This document shows, piece by piece, positions 1-6,680 of a stretch of 7,760 nt of DNA. The stretch's first letter is position 1. Each line of letters opens with the position of its first letter. This DNA comes from a bacterium (GTDB lineage Bacteria; UBP15; UBA6099; JAJRTR01), in the NCBI GenBank assembly GCA_024278215.1, contig JAJRTR010000185.1, forward strand, positions 1 through 7,760, given 5' to 3'. The notes under the pieces were generated by a model, which was not told the DNA's origin, made no database searches, and saw nothing but the letters and a program-made list of their open reading frames with translations. Made by a program: the position numbers and the translations under genes.

Positions 1-1
1 G

Positions 2-106
2 AAAAAACAAATAGCAAATTATAAGCAATTCAAAAAACTTACCGGCGAATGGATCGACCTATCCGTCGAACTCGCCAAGCTTCGCAAATCAGTAAAAAAG
101 GGGTAA
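2..106 (+). CDS. C-terminal end of a small basic protein, possibly DUF6788 family (5' end outside window)
   Basis: An open frame enters from the left edge, with first complete codon at base 2, and runs 34 residues to TAA at 104-106. It contains IANYKQFKKLTGEWIDLSVE, followed by a lysine/arginine-rich tail ending KKG. The pattern of a Y-x-x-F-x-x-L segment, then an aromatic-acidic helix, then ELAKLR resembles, from memory, the C-terminus of small DUF6788 proteins. Those proteins often lie beside or inside transposon-like genes. That family call is inference from a short fragment. The composition (helical, basic, A-rich codons such as AAA) differs from the acidic TPR protein downstream. The start and full length cannot be seen. 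It could also be any small nucleic-acid-binding protein. Confidence 0.45.
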   Translation, partial: KKQIANYKQFKKLTGEWIDLSVELAKLRKSVKKG

Positions 107-212
107 AGTATTATCCAGAACTTGGTACTGTCCAGAAAAGAAGATAACGGCGATAATGAGACCGGCCGGCGCAACGAATAGCCTTTTGCAAGCGGCTCAG
201 GATAATATTCAT

Positions 213-217
213 GGAGG
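213..217 (+). promoter_or_regulatory. Shine-Dalgarno site that decides the TPR gene start
   Basis: GGAGG at 213-217 is separated by 8 bases from the ATG at 226, an ideal spacing. The in-frame ATG at 211 overlaps this motif and has no comparable site upstream of it, so 226 is the better start. Confidence 0.7.
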
Positions 218-225
218 CAGCGACA

Positions 226-1278
226 ATGGCAACAGACAGAATTGAAAATGATATGGACGAACTCAAAGAGCGGCTGAAAGGAAAACTCGACGATGGCGAA
301 GCTCTGGCTTCACTCGGCCGGGGCTACATGTTCATGCAGATGTATGACGAAGCGGAATATGTGCTTGAAAAAGCGCTGAGCATCGACAGCGGCTCCGCCC
401 TCGCGATGCACGGCATAGCTTCTCTGCTACTAACGAAAGGTAAAAAGGATGCAGCGATTTCTCTTTTACGGGAAGTCACGGAAAAACATCCCGACTATGT
501 GCCTTCCCTGCGTCTTCTCGGCTCGGTATGTTCGGAGGACAATCGGATCGAAAACGCAATTGCAGTGATGGCCAGGGCGGCGGAACTCGAACCCGACGAC
601 GCGGACCTTCTCTACGAACTCGGTAACCTCTACGACGATAACGACGAACCCGACCGTGCGATGGAAATGTATGAGAGAGTGCTTGAACTCGAGCCCGACC
701 ATGCGCCCGCCCACAATGCGATCGGCATACTCAAGGCTGATGACGAAGAATGGGCGGCCGCTATAGCTTCATATAATAAAGCGCTTGATATCGACCCGGC
801 ATATTCGAACGCGCTCTGCAATCTCGCGGCAGCATATCTCGGGCACCCGGATTTTCCGGTGGAAGACGCCGAAGACGAGTACAAGCGTGCTCTCGAACTG
901 GATGCGGAAAACGACGAAGCATACATGGGCCTGGGCTCGATATATTACGACGACGGGAAATACCGCAGGGCCAAAGACTATTTCGGGAAGGCTGCGCGTG
1001 CGAATCCGAACTCGGCGGAAGCATTTTTCGAGCTCGGCAACGCCTGCTTCATGATGGGCAGCCATGAAGAGGCGGCGATCGCATACAGGAACTCCTGCCG
1101 TGTGGACGCCGAGTTCGCCGATCCCCACTACTGGCTCGCTCAGGCTCTCCTGAAGACCGGCAACGGTCTCGAAGCGGCCATCCAGCTCAAGCTCTATCTC
1201 GAACTCGACGACGAGGGCGAGTGGGCCGAAGAAGCGCAGGCTAAACTCGACGAACTCAAGACCGACTGGCCGCTGTGA
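226..1278 (+). CDS. Tetratricopeptide repeat (TPR) protein, nine repeats
   Basis: A 350-residue protein built almost wholly from TPR units. By eye the repeats span residues 24-56, 57-90, 91-124, 125-158, 159-192, 193-228, 229-262, 263-296 and 297-330, followed by a short helical cap. The repeats show the usual G/A-Y-A-P pattern, for example YELGNLY...AMEMYERVLELEPD in repeat 4 and ALCNLAAAY...EYKRALELDAE in repeat 6. Repeat 6 carries a two-residue insertion (GHPDFP region). The protein is strongly acidic and has no signal peptide or membrane segment, so a cytoplasmic scaffold or adaptor is likely. TPR domains bind other proteins; the partner is not shown. An in-frame ATG at 211 would add five residues but overlaps the ribosome-binding site of the ATG at 226. 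It is followed by a 169-bp gap and probably ends its own transcript. The TPR architecture is very sure; the specific role is unknown. Confidence 0.93.
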   Translation: MATDRIENDMDELKERLKGKLDDGEALASLGRGYMFMQMYDEAEYVLEKALSIDSGSALAMHGIASLLLTKGKKDAAISLLREVTEKHPDYVPSLRLLGSVCSEDNRIENAIAVMARAAELEPDDADLLYELGNLYDDNDEPDRAMEMYERVLELEPDHAPAHNAIGILKADDEEWAAAIASYNKALDIDPAYSNALCNLAAAYLGHPDFPVEDAEDEYKRALELDAENDEAYMGLGSIYYDDGKYRRAKDYFGKAARANPNSAEAFFELGNACFMMGSHEEAAIAYRNSCRVDAEFADPHYWLAQALLKTGNGLEAAIQLKLYLELDDEGEWAEEAQAKLDELKTDWPL

Positions 1279-1337
1279 ATGTTTTTCACTTGCTCACCCA
1301 CGCATCCTTTATGCTTGTTTTCGATTATATTTAAATA

Positions 1338-1366
1338 TTGTATTCACACCTGTTTTTTTATATAAT
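1338..1366 (+). promoter_or_regulatory. Candidate sigma70-type promoter for the permease-glycosyltransferase genes
   Basis: A perfect TATAAT at 1361-1366 lies 17 bases downstream of TTGTAT at 1338-1343, which keeps the TTG of the -35 consensus. Transcription would start near 1373, giving a leader of about 75 bases before the permease ATG at 1448. The surrounding 1310-1370 stretch is AT-rich compared with the genes. Found by eye; AT-rich DNA gives chance matches. Confidence 0.45.
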
Positions 1367-1447
1367 CGCTTAGGTATATCCGCTACACTCCGGCATTATG
1401 TTTCCGGTCGCTACTGCGGTTAATAGGCTCGAAGAGGATAGTTCTCA

Positions 1448-2314
1448 ATGGACCCGACTTACTTGTTGTTCCTCGGGATTTGCATCCTGAATCCCTGCCT
1501 CCAGAATATCGGGATGGGCATACAGAAACTCTCGATAGATAAAACACCACTCCAGAAAACTTCCGGCGGAAAAACCAAATGGATAGGCGTGTGGATACTG
1601 GGTCTGCTTTTCCAGGTGGCGGTCGTGATACTCGGGTTCAAGGCGCTTTCGCTGGGCTACCCTGCCGCGACGCTCGGCGGTTTCGGTGGTCTCGGTCTCG
1701 TGTTCCTCGCCGTGTTCGCTTATGTTGTGCTGAAGGAAAAGATACTGCGCAACGAGTACATCGGCATGGCGCTCGTCGTTGTAGGCACAGCAGTGCTGGG
1801 CATATACAGCGAGGGGACACAGAACATGGAAGTCGCACTCGAGGCCCACCGTATGGTAACGTTCTTCGTCCCCTATTTCGCGATGATTGCATTCGGGATT
1901 TTTCTTCTTGTCAGATATAAGGAAACTTACGCTGGTGCTGTGTTGGGGCTCATAGGCGGCAGTATGAACGGCATCGGTGTCGTTTTTCAGAAAATCGTAA
2001 CGCTTACACATCTGGATGTAAGCGGATTCGACAAGCTTCTGTTAAGCCTTATACAGGCGCTGTCGTCCCCTGTTACATGGATAATGATAATCGGCGGTGT
2101 CGGCGGGCTGATTGTGATTCAGTACGGTTATAAATATGGCAAAGCTGTCCAGGTTGTGCCGTGCCATGCGTCGATGGTTGTGATAGTGCCTGCGATTGCC
2201 GGTGTGATAATCGCAAAAGAGCACGTGCCGCCCATCGCATGGTTGTGTATTGTCGTGATTGCAATAGGTGTCGTGATCATCACAACCGCCGCGCCCGCCA
2301 AGCACGCCGCGTGA
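1448..2314 (+). CDS. Drug/metabolite transporter superfamily permease (EamA/NIPA-like)
   Basis: A 288-residue integral membrane protein. I count about nine hydrophobic segments by eye, near residues 4-25, 46-69, 74-95, 103-121, 137-156, 161-184, 208-226, 237-256 and 262-281; the superfamily usually has ten. The segment ALSLGYPAATLGGFGGLG followed by VVLKEK (residues 67-98) and then GMALVVVGTAVLGIYS matches the EamA pattern of a glycine-rich helix, a K-E-x loop and a closing helix. The pattern recurs as VQVVPCHASMVV...AKEHV (235-260), consistent with the internal duplication of this superfamily. GIQK (24-27) and VFQK (179-182) sit at similar places in the two halves, as in NIPA-type members. 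GAGGA at 1434-1438 is 9 bases before the ATG. The next gene begins 36 bases after its stop, suggesting co-transcription. The substrate cannot be told: metabolite exporter, divalent cation and other roles all occur in the family. Confidence 0.85.
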   Translation: MDPTYLLFLGICILNPCLQNIGMGIQKLSIDKTPLQKTSGGKTKWIGVWILGLLFQVAVVILGFKALSLGYPAATLGGFGGLGLVFLAVFAYVVLKEKILRNEYIGMALVVVGTAVLGIYSEGTQNMEVALEAHRMVTFFVPYFAMIAFGIFLLVRYKETYAGAVLGLIGGSMNGIGVVFQKIVTLTHLDVSGFDKLLLSLIQALSSPVTWIMIIGGVGGLIVIQYGYKYGKAVQVVPCHASMVVIVPAIAGVIIAKEHVPPIAWLCIVVIAIGVVIITTAAPAKHAA

Positions 2315-2350
2315 CAATTGCATCAAAAGCAAAGGGGGCACACATTTTTC

Positions 2351-3010
2351 ATGACGTGCAATAAAATGAAAAAACCCACTGTCCCCGGGCCGGTCGTCAT
2401 TGCAGCGGGCATCGTATGCATTGCCTTTTTTCTTTTTCACAGTGTGTTTTCAGCAAAAATGAATTCCATCACGGCAGATGAATACGTGCATCTGCCTGTG
2501 GCGATATCAATACTGCAGACGGGAAACATGTTTATCGACCACACCGGCTCGCCGCCCCTGAGGGCGCTGGCGGGCATACCGGCGCTGATGTCCGCGCCCG
2601 TGATGGATTATGACAACAGCTTCTGGCGCGAAGGCAAAACTTATAAGTTTTCGTGGCTGTTCATGAAGAACAATTTTTCAAGGTATCACAGTCTGTACTT
2701 CCTTCCGCGCCTTCTGATAAGCGGCTTTGCCGTATTGCTGGGGCTGCTGGTGTTCCTCCACACGAAGCGGCTGTGGGGTTGGAGCGCGGTTCCATTCGCA
2801 TTCCTTTTATTTTTCTTCAATCCCGAGATACTCGCGCATGGCGCGCTCGTCACGGTTGACCTTCTCGTCGCTTGTTTTTTTTTGCGTCGTTTCATTTTTT
2901 CATTCTTTTTCTACGCAGGTCCACATGGGTTTACTGCCTGTTGTGCGGCGTCTCCATGGGGCTTGCTCTTCTCGCTAAATTCACTGCCGTTATACTCCCG
3001 CCTGTCATAA
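2351..3010 (+). CDS. GT39-like membrane glycosyltransferase, N-terminal part (frameshifted gene, 5' reading frame)
   Basis: This frame encodes the first part of a polytopic GT-C fold glycosyltransferase, the type that transfers a sugar from a polyprenyl-phosphate donor on the outer face of the membrane. Visible features are a first membrane helix at about residues 14-34, then ITADEYVHLP (40-49) with the acidic pair expected after helix 1 of GT39/PMT-like enzymes. Next come SPPL (67-70), matching the family's PPL motif, then LPRLLISGFAVLLGLLVF and NPEILAHGALVTVD (157-170), a conserved stretch in this family. After residue 177 (T run at 2875-2883) the frame loses family resemblance and stops at 3008-3010; the true continuation is in another frame. 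The ATG at 2351 is chosen for AAGGGGG ending 12 bases upstream. The ATG at 2366 (MKKPTV) is possible, and a TTG at 2318 is less likely. Only the first 177 or so residues are likely genuine. Confidence 0.75.
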   Translation: MTCNKMKKPTVPGPVVIAAGIVCIAFFLFHSVFSAKMNSITADEYVHLPVAISILQTGNMFIDHTGSPPLRALAGIPALMSAPVMDYDNSFWREGKTYKFSWLFMKNNFSRYHSLYFLPRLLISGFAVLLGLLVFLHTKRLWGWSAVPFAFLLFFFNPEILAHGALVTVDLLVACFFLRRFIFSFFFYAGPHGFTACCAASPWGLLFSLNSLPLYSRLS

Positions 3011-4101
3011 TTCTGATTCTGCTGCTTTTCCTGTTTTCACGCGAATATCGCGCCGGCAGAGCACGCCTGCCGCGGCTCGCCGCCGGGACAGTTGCCGCTA
3101 TCCTTGTTTCTCTTCTGGTGCTGAACGCGGGATACCTTTTCAACAGTACTGGAAAAACCTTGCAAGAGACTCCGGCGGCAGCGTCTCCGGGGGACTTTTC
3201 TTTCGGCGATCAGAATAATGCGACATCGACCGAGGAAATACGGTGGCGCAGCAACGCCATGCAATCACTGCGCAAGTCATTTCTCGGAGATGTGCCGATG
3301 CCGTTTCCGATTCTATATCTTCACGGCATCGACAAGCAGTTGTTTAAAAGCAACATACCGGTTTTTACATATTTTCTGAATGGAAAGTTGTCTGCTAAAG
3401 GGTGGGCGTTGTATTACCCCGAAGCGTTCGCACTGAAAACTCCGATCCCTCTTTTGATCCTGCTGATAGTCGCCGCAGGCTTTATGTTCGCAGGCCGGAG
3501 CAGTTTCTACGAACGCATTCTGTGGCTCGTGCCTGTCGTTTTCATGATTCAATTCACTTTTTTTGCGCGCGTCGATCTGGGGCTGCGTTACCTGCTTCCG
3601 ATCGTACCTTTCCTGATCGTTATCTGCGCCGGGGCGATGTCGAAAGTAATCAGATATGGAAGCTATGCAAAGTTCGCGGCAGTCGCGTTGTGCCTGTGGT
3701 ACGCCGGTTCGATATTCACGACATTCGGAAACGGCCTTGCGTACTTCAACGAGTTCGCGGGCGGCCCCGGTGGCGGACACAGGTATCTCGTCGAGTCCAA
3801 TCTGGACTGGGGCCAGAACCTTGTGCGGCTCAAAATGTATACGGAGAATATTGACGCGTCGCCTCTGCTCGTATACAACTACGGGCTTGTGCCCCCTGCG
3901 GCATACGGCATAAAGTCCGGTTGGGTGCCCTGCAAGCCGGAGGCGGCGGTAGTCGCGATAAGTGTCAATTATCTGTATGGTGTCGACCCGTTCGAGAAGA
4001 GACCGCGCGCGTGCTTCAAGTGGCTGCGGCAGCGAGAACCGGTGAGAATAATCGGCGACGGTTTATTTGTCTATGACATGCGAAAAGAATCGAAAGACTG
4101 A
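2872..4101 (+). CDS. GT39-like membrane glycosyltransferase, C-terminal part (frameshifted gene, 3' reading frame)
   Basis: This frame resumes the protein begun at 2351; the joined product would be about 580 residues, a normal size for this family. The 409-residue reading includes GVSMGLALLAKFTAVILPP (27-44), the conserved helix after the AHG..VT.D stretch, then several further membrane helices. VDLGLRYLLPIVPFL (234-248) matches the family's G-x-RY-x-LP motif. YFNEFAGGPGGGHRYLVESN (291-310), followed directly by LDWGQNL, is a hallmark of a bacterial subgroup annotated as phospholipid carrier-dependent or family 39 glycosyltransferases. The tail is soluble and ends in a short basic stretch. 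The TTG at 2872 is merely the first possible start in the frame; I see no evidence it is used. Everything downstream of the shift is well conserved with no further stop, so the break is recent, a sequencing or assembly error, or recoded. Acceptor and donor sugar are unknown. It converges with the DUF4127 gene, with 115 bases between the two stops. Confidence 0.8.
   Translation: MFFFASFHFFILFLRRSTWVYCLLCGVSMGLALLAKFTAVILPPVIILILLLFLFSREYRAGRARLPRLAAGTVAAILVSLLVLNAGYLFNSTGKTLQETPAAASPGDFSFGDQNNATSTEEIRWRSNAMQSLRKSFLGDVPMPFPILYLHGIDKQLFKSNIPVFTYFLNGKLSAKGWALYYPEAFALKTPIPLLILLIVAAGFMFAGRSSFYERILWLVPVVFMIQFTFFARVDLGLRYLLPIVPFLIVICAGAMSKVIRYGSYAKFAAVALCLWYAGSIFTTFGNGLAYFNEFAGGPGGGHRYLVESNLDWGQNLVRLKMYTENIDASPLLVYNYGLVPPAAYGIKSGWVPCKPEAAVVAISVNYLYGVDPFEKRPRACFKWLRQREPVRIIGDGLFVYDMRKESKD
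2875..2883 (+). other. Run of nine T where the glycosyltransferase reading frame shifts by -1
   Basis: The upstream frame reads TGT TTT TTT TTG across the run, while the downstream frame reads TTT GCG from 2881. One extra T (ten) or two fewer (seven) would join the two frames. The phasing T TTT TTT also fits a slippery heptamer for -1 ribosomal frameshifting, and a T run of this length can cause polymerase slippage. The shift must lie after 2859, because TGA at 2857-2859 closes the downstream frame, and before 3008. Confidence 0.7.
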
Positions 4102-4216
4102 TGTTATCGGTGTCATAGTAACTAACGTCGTAGTCGGAACCAAACAGGATTCTATCCGAGCCGCACAGCATTTACAGTGTCGTGTCAACGATGAAAAGAC
4201 GTAAGATAAGCTTTCT

Positions 4217-5731
4217 TCAGTCTGCTACCTCACCAAACTGCGCAAATATCAGTTCCGTTTCGATTATTGTCTCAAAAAACCTGTTCCACGGAAAAACAGC
4301 ACTTCTGATTGTGCCGGAATCCGGAACCGCAACATATTTCCCCGAGGGGTCTACCGGAAGAGTCCTGTTTATAAAAAACGTACTCATCATTTTTTGAAGT
4401 TCCGAGTCGCACTCTTCAACCAGAATTCTCTCAGCTTCCTCACGATTTGAAATATCCAGTTTGTCTCCGGTTGAGGAGATTATGTTCGGCCTGACTTTTG
4501 TGGAATACAAATAATCTTCCAGCAGTCTGTCCGTCAAGAAGTTGAACCTGCACCGGAGGCGCTTTTTCTGCGATAAATTTCCGTTACCCGATAATCCTGC
4601 CGCACATTGGGCTATGACTGTTCCACTGCTGTTTGCCGTAGTATTCCAACCAGCATAAGCGGCAAGCCGGAAAAAGAGTTGGCGCTCGAGCAGACTTTCT
4701 ATCAGTTCGGGAGATGAGCCATTGATATTTTCCGCATCTACGAGACCGACAGTTCTTGATTTATTCAGGTGATTCTGAAGATTTTCGATCAGCTTTTCAG
4801 ATGGTGTCGCCGATTCGTCGCCGCTTTTTTCATTCTCGATCTGTTCCAGGAATAAATCTTTTTGTTTTGTCCCGACGTTGGGCATGTGTGCCATGAGGAC
4901 AAAGTCCGAACAATCGGGAAAGCTTGCGATACGACCGCCCGCGGCCCGGACCTGTAGCCGTAGATTCTCTTCGAGCGAAAGCGGCTCATAGAGTGGCGTC
5001 GTCTCTAAAATACTCTGCTCGATGTCGAAGAAAAAAGACGGTGTAAGATTATATATGTCAGCCGCGGCGCGGGCGATCATGAGACAGGCGAGTTCGTCGG
5101 CACCCGAAAGCACAATCGTTTTTCGTTCGCCGAAGCTGAAGGCGTCGTCATTCAGCGATTCGAGTTCTCCGCCGTGAGGATTGCCTGCGGCAGTGTCTTC
5201 TTTGCCGATAACGAGGAAGTCGAATAAGCCGTCGCCTGCGAGTCTGACAGCGAGTCTGTTGACAGAAAGATTTCGTTTCCTTATTATGCCGGATTCGACG
5301 GTGGAACGGCTTTTTCCGTCCATCTGTTTTTTCCAGTTGCCGAACGACGATTCGTCGGACGCGGTTATTGCGTCCCGCAGAACAGTCGAGAAAGCATACA
5401 TTTTCAGGGCGGGTTTGTTTTTCCTGAGTTCCCTGAAATAGTTGAAAACTTTGAGAGCTGTGATTTCATTTGCAGTATCCGGTAACCTCGATTGTACGAG
5501 TCCGCCGTACACGATCATGTCGCATGAAATAATAATAGCATCTACAGGTTGTTCGAGCCGGCTGTCGAGCCATGCGAAAACCGCGTCGCGTGCGGCGGGC
5601 GAGTCCAGCGTGCCGAGTATATCAAGCGGCGGCATGATAAGTTCGAACCCGGCAAGCGCGGCCATTCGCGCCGGCAACCGGGTGCTTGCGGGGCGGCTGT
5701 CCATCGGCAGCAACACAAGTCTTTTATTCAT
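4217..5731 (-). CDS. DUF4127 family protein
   Basis: A 504-residue protein of unknown biochemical function that matches the DUF4127 family in length and N-terminal signature. The start [14 protein letters not shown] (5-18) corresponds to the family's LPLDxRP opening, and [16 protein letters not shown] (67-82) to its S-x-D-M-x-x-YGGL-x-x-SR motif. A later [14 protein letters not shown] stretch is equivalent to the family's G-x-D-D segment. Conserved Asp, Arg and Glu side chains suggest an active or metal site, but this is inference. There is no signal peptide and no membrane helix. The frame stays open upstream to 5896, but ATG at 5731 is chosen because the family motif begins five residues later. 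It is preceded by a GGGGCG stretch and overlaps the end of lspA by 8 bases (ATGAATAA). Translation is therefore probably coupled to lspA. The C-terminal third is less conserved-looking. Family call is from memory of the motifs. Confidence 0.85.
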   Translation of the reverse strand: MNKRLVLLPMDSRPASTRLPARMAALAGFELIMPPLDILGTLDSPAARDAVFAWLDSRLEQPVDAIIISCDMIVYGGLVQSRLPDTANEITALKVFNYFRELRKNKPALKMYAFSTVLRDAITASDESSFGNWKKQMDGKSRSTVESGIIRKRNLSVNRLAVRLAGDGLFDFLVIGKEDTAAGNPHGGELESLNDDAFSFGERKTIVLSGADELACLMIARAAADIYNLTPSFFFDIEQSILETTPLYEPLSLEENLRLQVRAAGGRIASFPDCSDFVLMAHMPNVGTKQKDLFLEQIENEKSGDESATPSEKLIENLQNHLNKSRTVGLVDAENINGSSPELIESLLERQLFFRLAAYAGWNTTANSSGTVIAQCAAGLSGNGNLSQKKRLRCRFNFLTDRLLEDYLYSTKVRPNIISSTGDKLDISNREEAERILVEECDSELQKMMSTFFINRTLPVDPSGKYVAVPDSGTIRSAVFPWNRFFETIIETELIFAQFGEVAD

Positions 5732-6230
5732 CTTTTTCGCCCCGTAAAATAAAGAAGAATGCAAAGAGGAAAGTGCCGATGACGATGAAAGAATCCGCTG
5801 CGTTGAACGTAGGCCAGTGCATGGTCCCGACATAGACGTCGATAAAATCGAAAACCTTTCCGGCGTGCAGCCTGTCGATAAGGTTGCCGAGCGCACCGCC
5901 CAGCATCAGCGATACGCCCGCCATTGCAGGCAGGTCATTACCACTATACTTGAAAAGAATTACAATCATCGCCATGACAAGAACGACCGGGATATAAATG
6001 GAGTACGGCTGCGCGCCCTGGAACATCCCGAATGCAACACCTGTGTTGAATGTATGCACGATTGAAACGAATCCCGGAATTATTACAAGTTCTTCGCCGC
6101 CTCGTGAATTCATAAAATTCTGCGTGGCATATTTTGTGTACTGGTCGAACGCTACGGCTGCTATGCTGATCGCAAAAAAAAGAACCACAGACTTATTTGT
6201 TTTTATTTTTTGTTCGGTCATTTCGGTCAT
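5724..6230 (-). CDS. lspA: Lipoprotein signal peptidase (signal peptidase II)
   Basis: LspA is the inner-membrane aspartyl protease that removes the signal peptide from diacylglyceryl-modified prolipoproteins just before the lipidated cysteine. At 168 residues it has the usual length and four membrane segments (about 14-33, 75-94, 103-117 and 147-163). All signature blocks are visible: DQYTKYA (29-35), [10 protein letters not shown] (61-70), [20 protein letters not shown] (111-130) and [13 protein letters not shown] (140-152). By comparison with known LspA structures, the catalytic aspartates are D128 and D146. Two ATG codons lie in a perfect tandem 9-bp duplication (6213-6221 and 6222-6230), encoding MTEMTE, so the start is either 6230 or 6221. 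Neither has a clear Shine-Dalgarno site. A promoter candidate ends only five bases upstream of the first ATG. It is the first gene of a unit with the DUF4127 gene. Confidence 0.97.
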   Translation of the reverse strand: MTEMTEQKIKTNKSVVLFFAISIAAVAFDQYTKYATQNFMNSRGGEELVIIPGFVSIVHTFNTGVAFGMFQGAQPYSIYIPVVLVMAMIVILFKYSGNDLPAMAGVSLMLGGALGNLIDRLHAGKVFDFIDVYVGTMHWPTFNAADSFIVIGTFLFAFFFILRGEKDE

Positions 6231-6235
6231 TGTGG

Positions 6236-6264
6236 ATTATATATTAAAACAATGTTTGAGCCAA
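6236..6264 (-). promoter_or_regulatory. Candidate sigma70-type promoter for lspA
   Basis: On the minus strand, TTGGCT (6264-6259, four of six consensus bases) is followed after exactly 17 bases by a perfect TATAAT (6241-6236). The expected start of transcription, six to eight bases further, falls at 6230-6228, that is on the first lspA ATG. The -35 hexamer lies inside the end of the palindromic element at 6258-6436, while the -10 lies outside it. Confidence 0.5.
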
Positions 6265-6436
6265 TTGCAAAATTCTGATTCGGCTACGGTCGGCTGCAAT
6301 TGTCAACAGCTGCGTTGTCGGCACAAAATCTTCCTCGACGTACTCTACAAGTACGCCTGCGGGGATTTTGCACACCCGCCTTGCTTCTGACCAATTTCGC
6401 TCGACCTCGCTTCGAACATAATTTTACAACTGGCTC
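6258..6436. repeat. 179-bp imperfect palindrome with 20-bp inverted ends (MITE/REP-like element)
   Basis: The whole stretch is symmetric about base 6347. The ends are GAGCCAATTGCAAAATTCTG (6258-6277) and, read on the other strand, GAGCCAGTTGTAAAATTATG (6436-6417), identical at 17 of 20 positions. Further paired blocks along the arms are GGTCG and AATTG, then CAAAATC/GATTTTG (6324-6330 with 6364-6370), and CGTAC/GTACG (6339-6343 with 6351-6355) around a 7-base centre. By hand count about 49 of 89 arm positions pair without gaps, and short gaps would add more. GTTT flanks both ends directly (6254-6257 and 6437-6440), which fits a 4-bp target duplication. No convincing reading frame is contained. 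It could be a non-autonomous mobile element, a dispersed palindromic repeat, or a structured RNA; copies elsewhere cannot be seen here. Confidence 0.75.
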
Positions 6437-6676
6437 GTTTATAAAAATGAAATGCCTTACTGTTTTGGTTGTGGCTGAGTATGTTGTCGCTACGAAATGA
6501 TATTGTGAATGAGAAAACGATCAGTCTGTGAGCTGCCAGGGTGAACCTTGGGAACGATGATTTACATAAACAGTGGGAACGATAACCGGGTGAAACGATG
6601 GATACTATTAAAGGGGAATATCGAATAGCAAACAAAGGATGAAGAAAGCAACAGATGTGCGGATAAACTTCTTGCG
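6437..6676. other. Non-coding upstream region of the C39-like gene
   Basis: Together with 6231-6436 this forms a 446-bp gap between the divergent lspA and peptidase genes. It contains no convincing gene and no clear promoter. It does hold the decamer TGGGAACGAT twice (6549-6558 and 6574-6583, 25 bases apart) and the core AACGAT also at 6516-6521 and 6594-6599. These could be operator sites or chance. Two very short reading frames near the right end are described separately. Confidence 0.4.
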
Positions 6677-6680
6677 ATGA
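6598..6680 (+). other. Two short reading frames chained by ATGA overlaps ahead of the peptidase gene
   Basis: ATG at 6598 opens a 14-codon frame (MDTIKGEYRIANKG) whose stop at 6640-6642 overlaps the next ATG at 6639. That one opens a 13-codon frame (MKKATDVRINFLR) whose stop at 6678-6680 overlaps the peptidase ATG at 6677. No strong Shine-Dalgarno site is seen before 6598, and the overlaps may be chance. Confidence 0.2.

Noticed and set aside
112-136. Direct repeat of TCCAGAA upstream of the TPR gene
   Set aside because: Two copies of a seven-base word close together are compatible with chance, and no promoter or regulator context supports them.
769-1128. Antisense reading frame of 119 codons opposite the TPR gene
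   Set aside because: It lies wholly within a clear TPR coding frame and its translation has no recognisable motif; it results from the codon pattern of the real gene.
1445-2011. Minus-strand frame of 188 codons opposite the permease
   Set aside because: The plus strand encodes membrane helices with a ribosome-binding site; the antisense translation is rich in His, Glu and Cys, the usual mirror of hydrophobic codons.
3313-3780. Minus-strand frame of 155 codons opposite the glycosyltransferase
   Set aside because: The plus-strand frame carries conserved family motifs here; the antisense product is low-complexity charged sequence with no family resemblance.
4102-4216. Shared terminator between the convergent glycosyltransferase and DUF4127 genes
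   Set aside because: One would be expected here, but I could not find a GC-rich stem followed by a T run on either strand.
6318-6375. Rho-independent terminator at the centre of the palindrome
   Set aside because: The hairpin is far longer than a terminator, no T run follows it, and it lies between two divergent genes where no transcript should end.
5998-6390. Plus-strand frame of 130 codons running from inside lspA into the palindrome
   Set aside because: It is antisense to lspA over most of its length and then reads through half of the palindrome; neither part suggests a real protein.
6516-6599. CRISPR array from the AACGAT repeats
   Set aside because: The repeated word is only 6-10 bases and the spacing is irregular (37, 25 and 16 bases); no cas gene is present.
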